DNA of 64,000 bases from Dasyornis broadbenti (lineage: Eukaryota; Chordata; Aves; Passeriformes; Dasyornithidae): NCBI GenBank assembly GCA_013397935.1, contig VZRN01004390.1, positions 1,001,706 through 1,065,705 of the forward strand, given 5' to 3'. A model generated the notes under the pieces. That model ran no database searches. It saw only the letters and a list, made by a program, of their open reading frames with translations, and was not told the origin of the DNA. The position numbers were made by a program, and so were the translations under genes. Shown here piece after piece: positions 48,208 through 59,000 of this stretch (its first letter is position 1; each line of letters begins with the position of its first letter).

Positions 48208-48720
48208 AAATGCTGCCTATTCCAACCTCCTTCTCACACCCCTAGTTCAGATTGGCTGTGGTTTCATTTTAGTCAAATCTTGAAAATCTCCAGGGAGATT
48301 GCCTTCTCTTCTCTGGCTACTTGTTCCAGGGCTGTGCTACTTGATTTTAAAAGTTACTCCTTCTATTTGGTCTGAGCTTCTTGGACTGCAGTTTGTGCTG
48401 GTTTTCTCTTCTTACGCTGCCTGCCACTATTAAGAGTTTGACATTTTCTTAATTCCTTTTCAGCAGTCACAGGTTGCATTTAGATCCCTTTCACTGACAG
48501 GCTAAGAAGCCCTTGCTTAAACACTTTTTTTCCTCATGGCACCTTTCTGCCTAGCAAATCCCTGAATAAATGAAATGCTTCTCTCCTAGTCTGCTGCGTC
48601 TCTTCCCAGCCTTCATCCAGATCCTGTACTCAGTCATGTCATGGCTGCTACTGCCCAAGCTGCCTTCTTCTCCTGCATTTGTCATCAGTTCTTCCCTGTT
48701 TTGGGCAGCAAGAAAAGTGG
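48208..48720 (-). mobile_element. Old, highly diverged CR1, minus strand
   Basis: The plus strand keeps the order of an inverted CR1 3' region: TCCAACCTCCTTCTCACA near the start, then TCTCCAGGGAGATTGCC, CTACTTGTTCCAGGGCTGTG (about 48319-48338) and blocks matching the segment that precedes the octamer tail in reverse. Many substitutions and small indels separate it from younger copies, and the octamer tail is not recognisable. I infer an old CR1 subfamily that inserted well before the others. A weaker reading as single-copy DNA cannot be fully excluded. Confidence 0.62.
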
Positions 48721-49835
48721 AGCATGACACCAGTTGGTCCTTCTAGACTTTGCAGTGGGAAATTATCAATTATAATAGCAGTCAAAGTAGTGTCCTTAAC
48801 ATTAACATTCTTCAGTCTTCCTCTTGTTTAGAAAAGCAGTGCCTTTGAGTTAAAATTTAATGAAAAATGTAAAACAGTGCTATAAGCAATGTATTACAGC
48901 AGATGACTGTCATACTTTAGAGCTTATTCAGAAAAAAATGTAAATCCCAAACTGCACAATCTTTTGCTGATCAGGTAATATTCCCGTCAGTTTAAAAGAC
49001 TGAGAACAGTGTAACATTATCTCTGTGACACAGCATCCTATTGCTGTGGTGTCTTGTGTATCTCACAGCTCTTCCAGGTAGCTCCCCAGCCTCAGAGCTA
49101 CCACTTTTCATTGACATAATTTTTCCCCAGCCTCACTTTTCATTGACATAATTTTTATTATTAGCAAACAGAAGAATGTATAATTATTTGCAGGCAATAT
49201 CCAAAGAGCATCCTGTCCTCACTGGTATTTCAACTTAATTTTAATACGTCCACTAATTTTGCAAATGCGGTAATGCAGTGGTAGACCAAACTGCAGAGCA
49301 AAGAAAACATCCAGCATGTGGCAAGTTAATGCACAGAGTTTGCAGATCAGCTGTGAGCTCTGGTTTCAACTGTGCTGTCTTCTTAGCCTGAGGTTTAGAC
49401 TTATGAGTAAGACCAAATTCCTAAATCACCAGATCTGCCTGCAAGCTGGCTTTTAATATCTCTCAGCTGAGAAAGCCAATTAGCTTACCACGTAGGGAAA
49501 TTTAGGCACCACTTTACCTCTGTTCTGACAACAGAGATATTGTGATCCCAGAAATTTTTTTAGTGGATTTATGTTCATATCAGTGCAATTCTACAGAGAT
49601 ACAAGTAGACCTGTGGTTACCAGGCCTTAAAAATACTGAAATTTCCAAGAGTTTAGACATGAAGGAATATGTGACAAAAAATGCAATCCATCCACTCCTT
49701 TTACTTATTACTGTCCATTTGCAAAGAAAATTGTCTTGTCAAGGCATAAAAACATTCTGTCTTGAACCTACACATGGACCCTAGCATTTTTTTACATTTT
49801 TTTCTACTTTCTTCTTCAGTCTTCTACTTCTCTCT
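48721..49835. other. Unique DNA, no gene seen
   Basis: No exon recognised. It contains a partial tandem duplication at 49083-49156. Confidence 0.6.
49083..49156. repeat. 41-bp tandem duplication with a 9-bp deletion
   Basis: TCCCCAGCCTCA occurs at 49083-49094 and 49124-49135. The 23-base string starting CACTTTTCATTGACATAA occurs at 49102-49124 and 49134-49156. The two copies are aligned by a 41-base unit from which about 9 bases are missing in the second copy. Confidence 0.88.
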
Positions 49836-50366
49836 TGAGAGAACCCATCTGGAGTACTGTGTCCAGCTCTGGGGCCTCCAACATTAGAAAGACATTGGCC
49901 TGTTGGAGTGAGTCCAGAGGAGGGCCATGAGCATGGATCAGATGGATGGAAGCCTCTTCTACAAAGAAAGGCTGAAAGAGCTGGGGTTTTTCAGACTGGA
50001 GAAGAGATGGCTCTGGGGAGATCTTACAGCATCTTCCAGTATCTAAAAAGGGCCACAAGAGACACTGAGAGCTACTTTTCACAAGAGTGTGTAGTGACAG
50101 AACAAGGGGAAATGGCTTCAAACTGCAAAAGGGTAGGTTTAAAGTAGATATTAGGAAGAAATTCCTTACTGTAAAGGTGGTGAGGCACTGGAACAGGTTG
50201 CCCAGAGAAGCTGTGGATGTCCCATTCCAGTAGCAGTTCAAGGCCAGGCTGGACAGGGCTTTAAGCAACCTGGTCTAGTGGAAGGTGTTCCTGTCATGGC
50301 AGGCAGTTGGAATGAAATGACCTTAAAGAGCCCTGCTAGTGCAAACCATTCTGTGATTCTACAATT
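49836..50366 (+). mobile_element. CR1 3' part, plus strand
   Basis: About 530 bases: the end of ORF2 (CTGGAGTACTGTGTCCAG near 49850-49867), the conserved 3' UTR blocks (CTGGAGAAGAGATGGCTC, AGATATTAGGAAGAAATTCC, GAGGCACTGGAACAGGTTGC) and an ATTCTGTGATTCTACAATT tail at 50348-50366. It is 5'-truncated just before the ORF2 stop. The open frames on either strand here (for example 49816-50268 minus) are by-products of CR1 sequence, not genes. Confidence 0.95.
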
Positions 50367-51340
50367 ATTTCCCAACACAACATGTTTCTGCTTTGAAATG
50401 CACCATGAGTAAAATCTTTCACTTGATAAAGGCTTTGCAGGTAGTAAAAGTAAACAAAACCTGACAATTATCTGGACAAATTACTCTCTGAACAAATTAC
50501 CACAAGTTCACAGGCAATGAAGCATCTCATCCTTTTAAGCTCACTCTGAGCTCTCATATCCAGACCATGCCAAAGTTTATTTCCATGTGCTACTACTGAG
50601 ATAATCTTTCTTCTACCCAGATGCTTTCAGCCTGGCAACTTGGATGTCTTTTCCCTTGGGACTTGAAAATACAGTAGTTTCCCTCCTTCCAAGATTAACC
50701 TCTCCCCTGTCTATGCTACCTGTATCACCATTTCTTTGGTTTCCTCTGCAATTTCTACCTGCTACATCACATAAAAGTGCAAGACTTCTCATTCACCATA
50801 TTTTCTGGGTCCTAATCATAATCTCTATTCATGATAGAATGCTAGTGTTTTCAAATAAAGATATTCTTGATTTTTGTCAAGGTTATCCCTTGTACTTGCA
50901 AGGGTCTCATGGTTTTCCTCTAGGCTGCTTCTAGGGCTCTTCTTAGCCACTATACTCAGAGGAAAATCTGGCTGTTTGGCTACTTATATAGTTAGCCCCT
51001 TCCTTTATATTCCTCTCCACTTTCTACAGGTTTGTTGTTTTAGGAGTAGCAATTAAATTCAAAACACTCTGAGGTGTAAGCTTTTTTTCTTTTGTTTCAT
51101 GCTTGCATAGTATCCAGTATGACATTTTCATGACTTCATGCATAAAGAACAAAGTGGAGCAGGTTCATTTGTGTAAACAGAGAATTTGTGACTATTTTGT
51201 TCTTGACTTACAGAGAAGTAGAGAAATTGGATAGTGATGTTTGGATAGTCCTGAGCTAAGGAAAACAGTGATTCACACACATTTGAGGATGCAGCCTGTC
51301 CTTCAGGTCCAGGTGGCTGCTCACACAAACAGAATCAGAC
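50367..51340. other. Unique DNA, pyrimidine-rich in part
   Basis: No gene or repeat recognised. The part from about 50570 to 51030 is rich in C and T on the plus strand, which explains the open frames with Leu/Pro/Ser-rich translations (50644-50934 plus). Confidence 0.55.
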
Positions 51341-51792
51341 TCACAGAATTATAGAATATATGAGTCAGAAGGGATGCATCAGGATCATAAAGTACAACTC
51401 CTGGCCCTGCGCAGGACATCCCGACAGTCACACCATGTTCCTGAAAGCATTGACCAAACACTTCTTGTACACGGACAAGTTTGGTGCTATGACCACTGCC
51501 CTGGGGAGCCTGTTTCAGTGCTCAACCACGCTCTGGCTGAAGAACCTTGTCCTAGTATCCAAGCTAAATCTCCCCTGTCACAGCTTCATGCCATTCCCTC
51601 AGGTCCTGTCACTGGTCACCAGACAGGAGAGATCAGTGCCTGCCCTGACACTTCCCCTCATGAGGATGCTGAAGATCACAATGAGGTCTCCCCTCAGTCT
51701 CCTCCAGGTTGGACAAACCGAGTGACCTCAGCTGCTCCTCTTAAGACTTTTCCTCCAGACCCTTCCCCATCCTTGTTGCCCTTCTTCTACAA
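51341..51792 (-). mobile_element. CR1 3' part, minus strand
   Basis: The low end carries reversed octamers (CACAGAATTATAGAATAT, 51342-51359). The plus strand then follows the reversed CR1 3' UTR of a subfamily different from the 26-kb copy: CCTGGCCCTGCGCAGGACAT, GGGGAGCCTGTTTCAGTG, CAGCTTCATGCCATTCCCTC, then AATGAGGTCTCCCCTCAGTC near 51681-51700. Similarity ends near CCCTTCTTCTACAACTC at about 51792. The open frames across it (51360-51725 and 51374-51865 plus) are antisense to the element. Confidence 0.93.
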
Positions 51793-52959
51793 CTCAAAGG
51801 GAGACAGGGGTGAAAATGCATTTCATTTTCAGGATGAAACCTGTTATTCAGGATTTCAGAGGTAACTCAGATTTCTGCAGAGGTAATAAGAGTCTTCACT
51901 TTAGGCTCACAAGTCACATGATAGAAATAAACACATCTCACCTGAAGAACCTGCTTCCAATGGAGAGCAGTGCACTTCATTTGCACTCAGCAGTATTTGC
52001 TCTGTCATTTTGCAAGCAAGCTAAGGTGATGAATTGATATGAAGAGGTCAAGCAGCTGTGTGAACCAAGTCCAGCAAAGAAATACACAAACCAAATTTTC
52101 ATCTGATGCTCTTTGCAACTGAATTGCAAGAGTTGTTAATTCAAACCCTGGAAAATATCACTATTTCTGCAAGCCTAAACATGATTTTACTGGTTAGGCA
52201 CCTAAGGGTCAAGACCCTGCCTGCAGGTGTGTTTAATCCATCCTACAGAATGCAGCTGCTTCATCTGGCCACACTGAGGGAGACCTCCCCTGGGCAGACC
52301 CAGGCGGAGGGGCATACCTAGGGTTGCTTTCCAGCCCTTGGCAGCGCTCCAGGCATGTGTTCCAGGTGCTGCTTGGAAGGAGCTATGGGGCACTCAGGTC
52401 TGCTCCCAGGCTGGGCTAGGGAAGGCAGGACCCATGGCAAGCAGGGCCTGACAGCCTGCACAGACCCAGTAAAGTCTTTTGAATCAGGGACTTGAGATAT
52501 AATGGGTTTTGTCTTGTACTTCAGTGGCTTGGATAGTGTTAGTTTACAGATGGGTGAAGCATCCCTTTTTTTTCTTTTTAATCCCCTTTCATTTTTGCGA
52601 AGATACGGAACCAGGCACATGTCTAAACATTTGAAAATGCTGCAGGACAAGAAAATTATTCCAAACTATCTCTGATTAAAAGTACTTATTTGGAAAAAGA
52701 AATCCTACCATATAAATTAAATCTATTTCTATATCTTTATCAATCATCTGGAAAAAAGATTAAACACTTCCAATCTTCTGTTTATATTAATACTTAGCTG
52801 CAGATACCTGCTTTCCCTAACTTCATAATGCTTGCTTCTAATGAATGCTTCTAATCTAAAAATGTGTCCTTGAGTTTTATTTACAGATCAATAAACAAAT
52901 TAAAAAATATGCTGGTTTACGTTGTGTTTTTCAATGACAGTTAAAACCTGAAATTAGTC
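51793..52959. other. Unique DNA with a GC-richer patch
   Basis: No exon or repeat recognised. About 52190-52470 is GC-richer than the flanks, with a few CpGs and no recognised identity; opposite-strand open frames overlap there by chance. Confidence 0.5.
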
Positions 52960-53002
52960 CTTGTGAGTCCCTTCCAACTCAGAATATTCTGTGACTCTGT
53001 GA
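52960..53002 (+). mobile_element. Very short CR1 3' tail, plus strand
   Basis: Only the last 43 or so bases of CR1 remain: TTGTGAGTCCCTTCCAACTC followed by the tail AGAATATTCTGTGACTCTGTGA. An extreme 5' truncation, or the end left after a deletion. Confidence 0.85.
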
Positions 53003-53643
53003 AATTCACAAAACGTTGATGCCTGAGCAATGAATCCAATAAAAGATGAAGTGAGTAAAACTGAAGCTGTCTAAGAATCATCTTGAAGTTAAACAGGATG
53101 AATAACACTTTCCTTAGTAATAGTAACAATTTTCCAGTTGAAACAATTTTATTTTAGTCTGCATGTTTGGTTATTGGTTGAAATTATTTAGGCTGACGCA
53201 AGCTCAAAAAATGAGCAAGCTCTATGCAGAGGACTGCAGACTGATAAATAGAAAAACAAGAGAATTATGAGGACGAGAGACTAAAAATATAATCTTACGG
53301 ATCCATGAGCAGCAGAAATTTCCTTGATTAAAAATAGTTTTTTTGAGGGTCCTTGTCCTCAGGCATCAATAAGCTGGAGTTGTTTTTTAACTACTCTCTG
53401 GCAGTCAAAATTGGACAAAATGCCCATTGGCCTCAGGCTGTATGTTACGTGATGTTTGTAACAAGGCAGAACTCTGCATTATTAGACAAGAGTCTGTTGA
53501 ACAAAATACTTTCATCTTTTTACCTGAGAGGCTGTCAATTTGTGATACAGACTGTACCCTATTAAATAAAATCACTCCTGTCTTTCACAAATAAATATAT
53601 GTTTGCAGCTCTGATTAGGTTGATGATTTGATTATAATTAAAC
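53003..53643. other. Unique DNA, no gene seen
   Basis: No exon or mobile element recognised. Confidence 0.6.
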
Positions 53644-53654
53644 ATTTTTTCTTT

Positions 53655-53691
<37 letters not shown>
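53644..53691. repeat. Long poly-T tract with a pure T35 run
   Basis: T6-C-T4-C is followed by 35 uninterrupted T residues (53657-53691). On the minus strand it would be a poly-A tail for something lying above 53691, but no retroposed body is recognised there. Confidence 0.9.
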
Positions 53692-55943
53692 CCCTAAGAA
53701 TGGTTAACTAAGAACTGTCCTGGATAGAGAGATAATTCATCAAAAACCCTGCTATGGTATGGACCAATACAATATTGAAATAAATTAAAATGTCAAATAT
53801 ACCTTAAACAAATCCAAAAGAACCAAGAATATGAAAATTTGTCATTCTTATCCTGTAATTTAACTTTACTTTTCAGATGTCTGTATTAGACAGACAGTTT
53901 GAGAATAAAATTGCTGAAGATAACAATTGCAAGACAGTATTCTGTAACTTAGTGTTGAAGCTTAGCAGACTAACAAAATAATTAGCTCCTCATCTTTACC
54001 TTATTTTTGTCTTCTGTGTAATGGAACTGCTAATCATGAACATCAATTAATATAAGAAGTACCTTTCATTCACGAAATTTCAAAATGAAATCTATGGTGA
54101 TAATTTTAGAGAACAAATGAAAATTGCAAACTAAATCCTGAAGAAATGAAAAGGAGCATCAACAATGTATTATCAATTGCAATATAAATTTAACCTAATA
54201 CTGTGGAACAAGTGACATTTCATGGCCAACAGGAAGACCACTGCATTTTTCCACCATGAAAGTTTGCATCCATACAGAAATACTGCCTTTTCTCAACCAT
54301 TTAGTCCTTCTTCCTAGAGCATGCACTCTTCATTGCCTTTTTCTAGATAATACTTTGATCAAAACCAATGGTTTTTATAGAGCAGATTTTGGATCCAAGC
54401 TATGGACTCTCAGATCTTTTTAACAGATTATATTTACATGTAAGATTACATTCTTTTGCAAAAGCAAAACAGATTTTCAAGTTTGGGGGACTTTTCTGTA
54501 AGTCTCTGTGCACCCAAAGGAGATAAAAAATGGATTCAGAGTTAGTTTCATTTCACATGAGTTTAAAAGTCTAAAAAATGAGGGCCGCAGTCTCATCTAC
54601 TCATTTGTATCCAGTGGGGACCACTAGAAATCCTCAGAGGTTTTTTGAAGGACTTACTCTTTGGAGCTGTGCGTGTCCCTTGCATGACTGTAGAAAGTAC
54701 TAAAAAGACAATCCTAGGCTTAATGGATGTATCTTAGGCAGCCGAAGTTATATGACCTAATTCCCATCACAGCAGTGCAATATCCACAGTTCAAAGCATC
54801 CACTGATAACACAACCCCAGATTCCCACTTTATAAACTACTGAGTCTTTGCAGCAGAATAGGATGCATGCAGATCCATTACTGTCCAAAAATCAGCCATG
54901 TTAAAAACATGGACCACACAGATTTATTTGCATCTGACCAATATGAAAGTAGCTGGAGAAATTTCCAGCATAAACTTTCATGTTTATGTCTGTTTTCAAG
55001 CATACTTAACTCACATTTTTAAAAAACTATGGTTAGCATAAAGGTAACAGAGTTTTAAGCTATCCTGTCATTTTTGCTACTAGGGCCAGCTGGCCAGTCA
55101 AATCAGAAATTTGTTTTTAAGCACTGTTAACAGTTAAATGTTTTTGAAGGCTTGTATGCTATGATATTTATATTACACTATTTGATGCTTACATACTGCT
55201 GCAAACGTTCTTTTTAAACACAAATCAGAAGCAAATAGTTGTGAAGGATTTTTAAGTTGTGCAAAGGCATCTCCATATATAGAGCATTTGGAAGATGTGA
55301 TCAGCTTTTCAGAGACAGAGCCTATGTCTGTTACACAGCTTCTCCTCAGATGTTATTTTATCATACCTTAGAAACTACTTCTTCCCTTTATATTTACGTT
55401 TGTGCAACTGTGCAAAAGACAGTATGGGTGAGCTACTGCTGCTTAACCCAGCAGCTCTTTCTGTCTCTATTGCTCTCTTTGCCATCCTGACAATCTGATG
55501 GGGTCAAACATTTAACCTTGCAGGTCACAGATCAGCTAAGGCTTGCCCTCATTTGACCCATGTGACAATAGTAAGGCCCATTTTCCAACAATCATTGTCC
55601 TGACCAACTCAGCTTCAATGTCAATTAAGTTGGCAAGGCTTAAAGCCGCTTTGAAAATCATTCAATGTCTGAGGAATGTTAATAGCAGAACAGCTGTTTT
55701 CAAGAGTCTCACACTTTGTGTTTCTTGCATTAAGAATTTTACTAATTCTTCCCTCATTGTTTGCTCTCATATGACATAAGATATAAACTGATCTGCTGAC
55801 CTCAAAAATGTGTTTTTCTTGCAAAGGGAGTAATTTCTTGTAAGAAAACCAGCACTTGGCTAAAATGTCTAAAAAGGTTTTGTTTTGTTTTCTGCATAAG
55901 GACCTAATTTGGTTTCTTGTATTTCTATGAACACATGCTTCTA
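53692..55943. other. Unique AT-rich DNA, no gene seen
   Basis: No exon, RNA gene or mobile element recognised. Confidence 0.6.
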
Positions 55944-56000
55944 GCAGGGGTTTGGACCAGATGATCTCCAATGTCCACTCTAACCTAAATTCTTCCATAA
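55944..56000 (+). mobile_element. Short diverged CR1 3' tail, plus strand
   Basis: GCAGGGGTTTGGACCAGATG and ATCTCCAATGTCCACTCTAA match the last CR1 blocks before the tail, with a degenerate end ATTCTTCCATAA instead of octamers. It is an old, heavily truncated copy. Confidence 0.72.
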
Positions 56001-59000
56001 ATGTTGCTGAATTTAAAGTTGGTTTAGACTCTTTTCTGCGTGGTACAGCCCAGGCTGTGAAGGAACCATTTTCAGCAGCTGAATGGCACTAGCTCTGACT
56101 TACTTTTCTGTCCAGTTCTAACCTGCTGCCCACAAGGGATGTTTTTAAATCCTGTATTTCAGCACTTTTAATTTCTTGCATTCAATAGGGGTCCTTTCCA
56201 TACTAATGAACTGCCTCCTTTGCCAGAGCAGAACACTTCTCTAGCCTGGACAGACACCTTTCAATTTAAATTTTAAAAGAATTTCTTTATTTAGCTTTTG
56301 TCTTTGGAAACTATATTAACCTGGAATTTCAACCTAGGATAGCACTTTCTGTCATGAGTGAGATGAAGTCTGATGTATTGCCACTCAAATGGGTTATGAT
56401 GTGAACGTTATACAAATCAGAAGGAAAGCCTACAAGTCTCCCAGTTTGGTATAAAGTTCAGGTTTTCAACTCTAGAAGGTCATGAGAGCCTAACATCGGA
56501 AACTATGGAATTCATTTACATTGCACACTAAAATATTGCATTAAAAATATAATACCAATTCCAGTAATAGGCATTCACATGTTAGTAAATGTCAAAATTG
56601 TATTTGTAATGCAGCACTGTAGAGTATGGGCATTACTACAACATTTAGCTACAGGATTGCACTGCACAGTCCTATTTTCACAGGACTCCTGCCTTCAAGC
56701 TCCCTTCATGGTCCTTTGCCATTCAACATCCAGTCGAAAAAGTTAGACTTGCACAGGACTCATTGGGTCACCCCTCAGCCCTGCTATTTTCCTGTGTTCC
56801 AGTTCCTGTGGTCTCTATTTCCCTCCTTACAGACAGATGCTTCAAGTCTCACTCTGGTCCACCAAACTCCTTGTCCTAATACACTCCTCCTGCAATCACC
56901 TCTGGCCATCTCTGTATTGGAAACAGAGAGCTTTGTCCCTTGCACTGCTTGAGTAAGGACACCTGGAATTGACAGTGCTGAGGTCTCATCACATGCGCTT
57001 TTGGTACCAGTCCCTGACTTGATCTACTCCAAAAAACCCCGCTCACTACAACCCGAAATCTCCATCAGTACACATAACACTCTTTTACAGCTGTGACTTC
57101 AGAAGCCTGACAATCCTCTAGTCAGCATTACAGACCGAGATACTTTCTTTCTGGTTATTTTTTTTAATGTTTGCCCTTTTTTCCTTACTTTTTTTTTTTA
57201 CTTTTTCTTTTTAAAGAGTCTTAAGTTATTCAAGATACAGTTCCATGCCAGCAACAAAGAGCAAAGGCTAGATACTTCAGTCACTGCTTCCAAATTTTAT
57301 GTTTCCATTTCAAATCATTGAAATTTCACACAAAAGAGGTAACAAGAACATTTTGATATGGACAGAACGATGTGTTTTCTCCTAATTTAGTTCCTGGAAA
57401 TAGTAATTTTGACTGAAATTTTCCAGAAAGATTCAGCCTGAGGCAGATTACCCAGTATTCAAAATTTCAGGCCAAATAGTTAAAGTTTAGCTAAGTTATG
57501 AGCTTCAGAAAATTATTTTGTAATGGAACTTCTGGGCAATTTTAGTAGACTGTGCCACCAGTTCAATCTACCACACATATAAAAGGTACTTAAAATTTTA
57601 TTAACTTTCTGGAAATTACTAGCTTTTTTTCACTCTAGATATAGCTTGGAACTAATTTTCTTGGTTTACTGTGTTTGTGAATACTCCAAGTGACTGCTAA
57701 ACACAACTAAACACAGAATTGGAAGCCTGAGTTTCAAAGCGGGACAAGGATGTCTTACCGAAATGAGCAGGTGAGGGACAGGGCACATGCAAATGCACAT
57801 ATTCACAGCACTTCCATGTCCTTTACACTGTGACAAACAATTCCATAAGAGAAGAAATTACTTTTGATGCTATTCTAAAAGCAGTAGAAGTTTTAATGTT
57901 ATTGCCAGAGACAACTGGACTAGAGACAGAAGTGAACATTGTTTGCACTCATATGAAGACACAAGTGAGAATTTTCATGCTATTTCAAGATACATTTGCA
58001 TAAATATAATTTAAATATTAACAGCATTAGTTTTGAAAAGACAACTGTTATTCATATACTTACATACATAAATGCACCCCCTAAAGAGAGCTTTTATGCT
58101 CATGAATCATTGTATGGCAAATTCGAGAATACAATTTTATAAAATCACTCTTAGCTTCTGAAACAGAAGAATTTATTCAGGCCTAAGGTTATAACTTTTT
58201 TTTACGATGCCATTAAAATGGAATTTTCTTGATAAACTCATTACATTAGTGCTTAACTTATACGATCCATAGTTCTTGTACGTGTTTTCAGCACTGTTCA
58301 GCAAACTAAAGCTTCTAGTTTCAGAGACTTTCAGGCATCTTTCAATAGTGCAATATAAAGTCAGTGCAGTGCAGCTAACTTGAATAATTTTTAATTCCTT
58401 GAAAAGGAGATCCGTGGTTTAAGACCAAAGCCAGTGGTTGCATACTGATTATTCCAGTTGTGAACTTTGATCAGAAAGAGCAAGCTGTACTGATGAGAAG
58501 GTTGTTTTCTCACCCTGCCCAGAAACTTGTCTTCTCTTCCATGACATCATGTCTACTGATGCCACTTTCCCTACCCAACAGCAAGTGAATCGAGAAACTT
58601 GGTTTAGTTTGCACAGGTCAGGCGGACCCGAGACAAGACAGGCTTCCCCTTACTTAGCAGGCACAGTGACACTTCGGCTGAATTAATTCAGTATGTTCAC
58701 TAGCGGTTCATGCAGCTGGCCAGTAACAAATAAAAAGTTATTTTATGCATTGTTTTCTACACTTAAAACTAGTTAAAACTATGTTTATTGCTAAAGTTTA
58801 TCACAATCAACAGAGGAGGCATACAGATGTTTCAAAGTGTCAGTTGTTAAACTGGATAGAATAGGCAGCAGAAGCCGCACTCTGGGCATAGTTTTGTATT
58901 GTATCCAAAACTGTGAATAACTAAACTGCTTCAGTTTCTATTCCCACATCTTCTTTTGTCGTGTAGAGCTACTTTAACCCATTCTCTGCTAAAGCCTCCC

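Noticed and set aside
49816..51865. Long frames over the CR1 copies (49816-50268 minus; 51360-51725 and 51374-51865 plus)
   Set aside because: They are antisense or out-of-frame readings of CR1 3' sequence.
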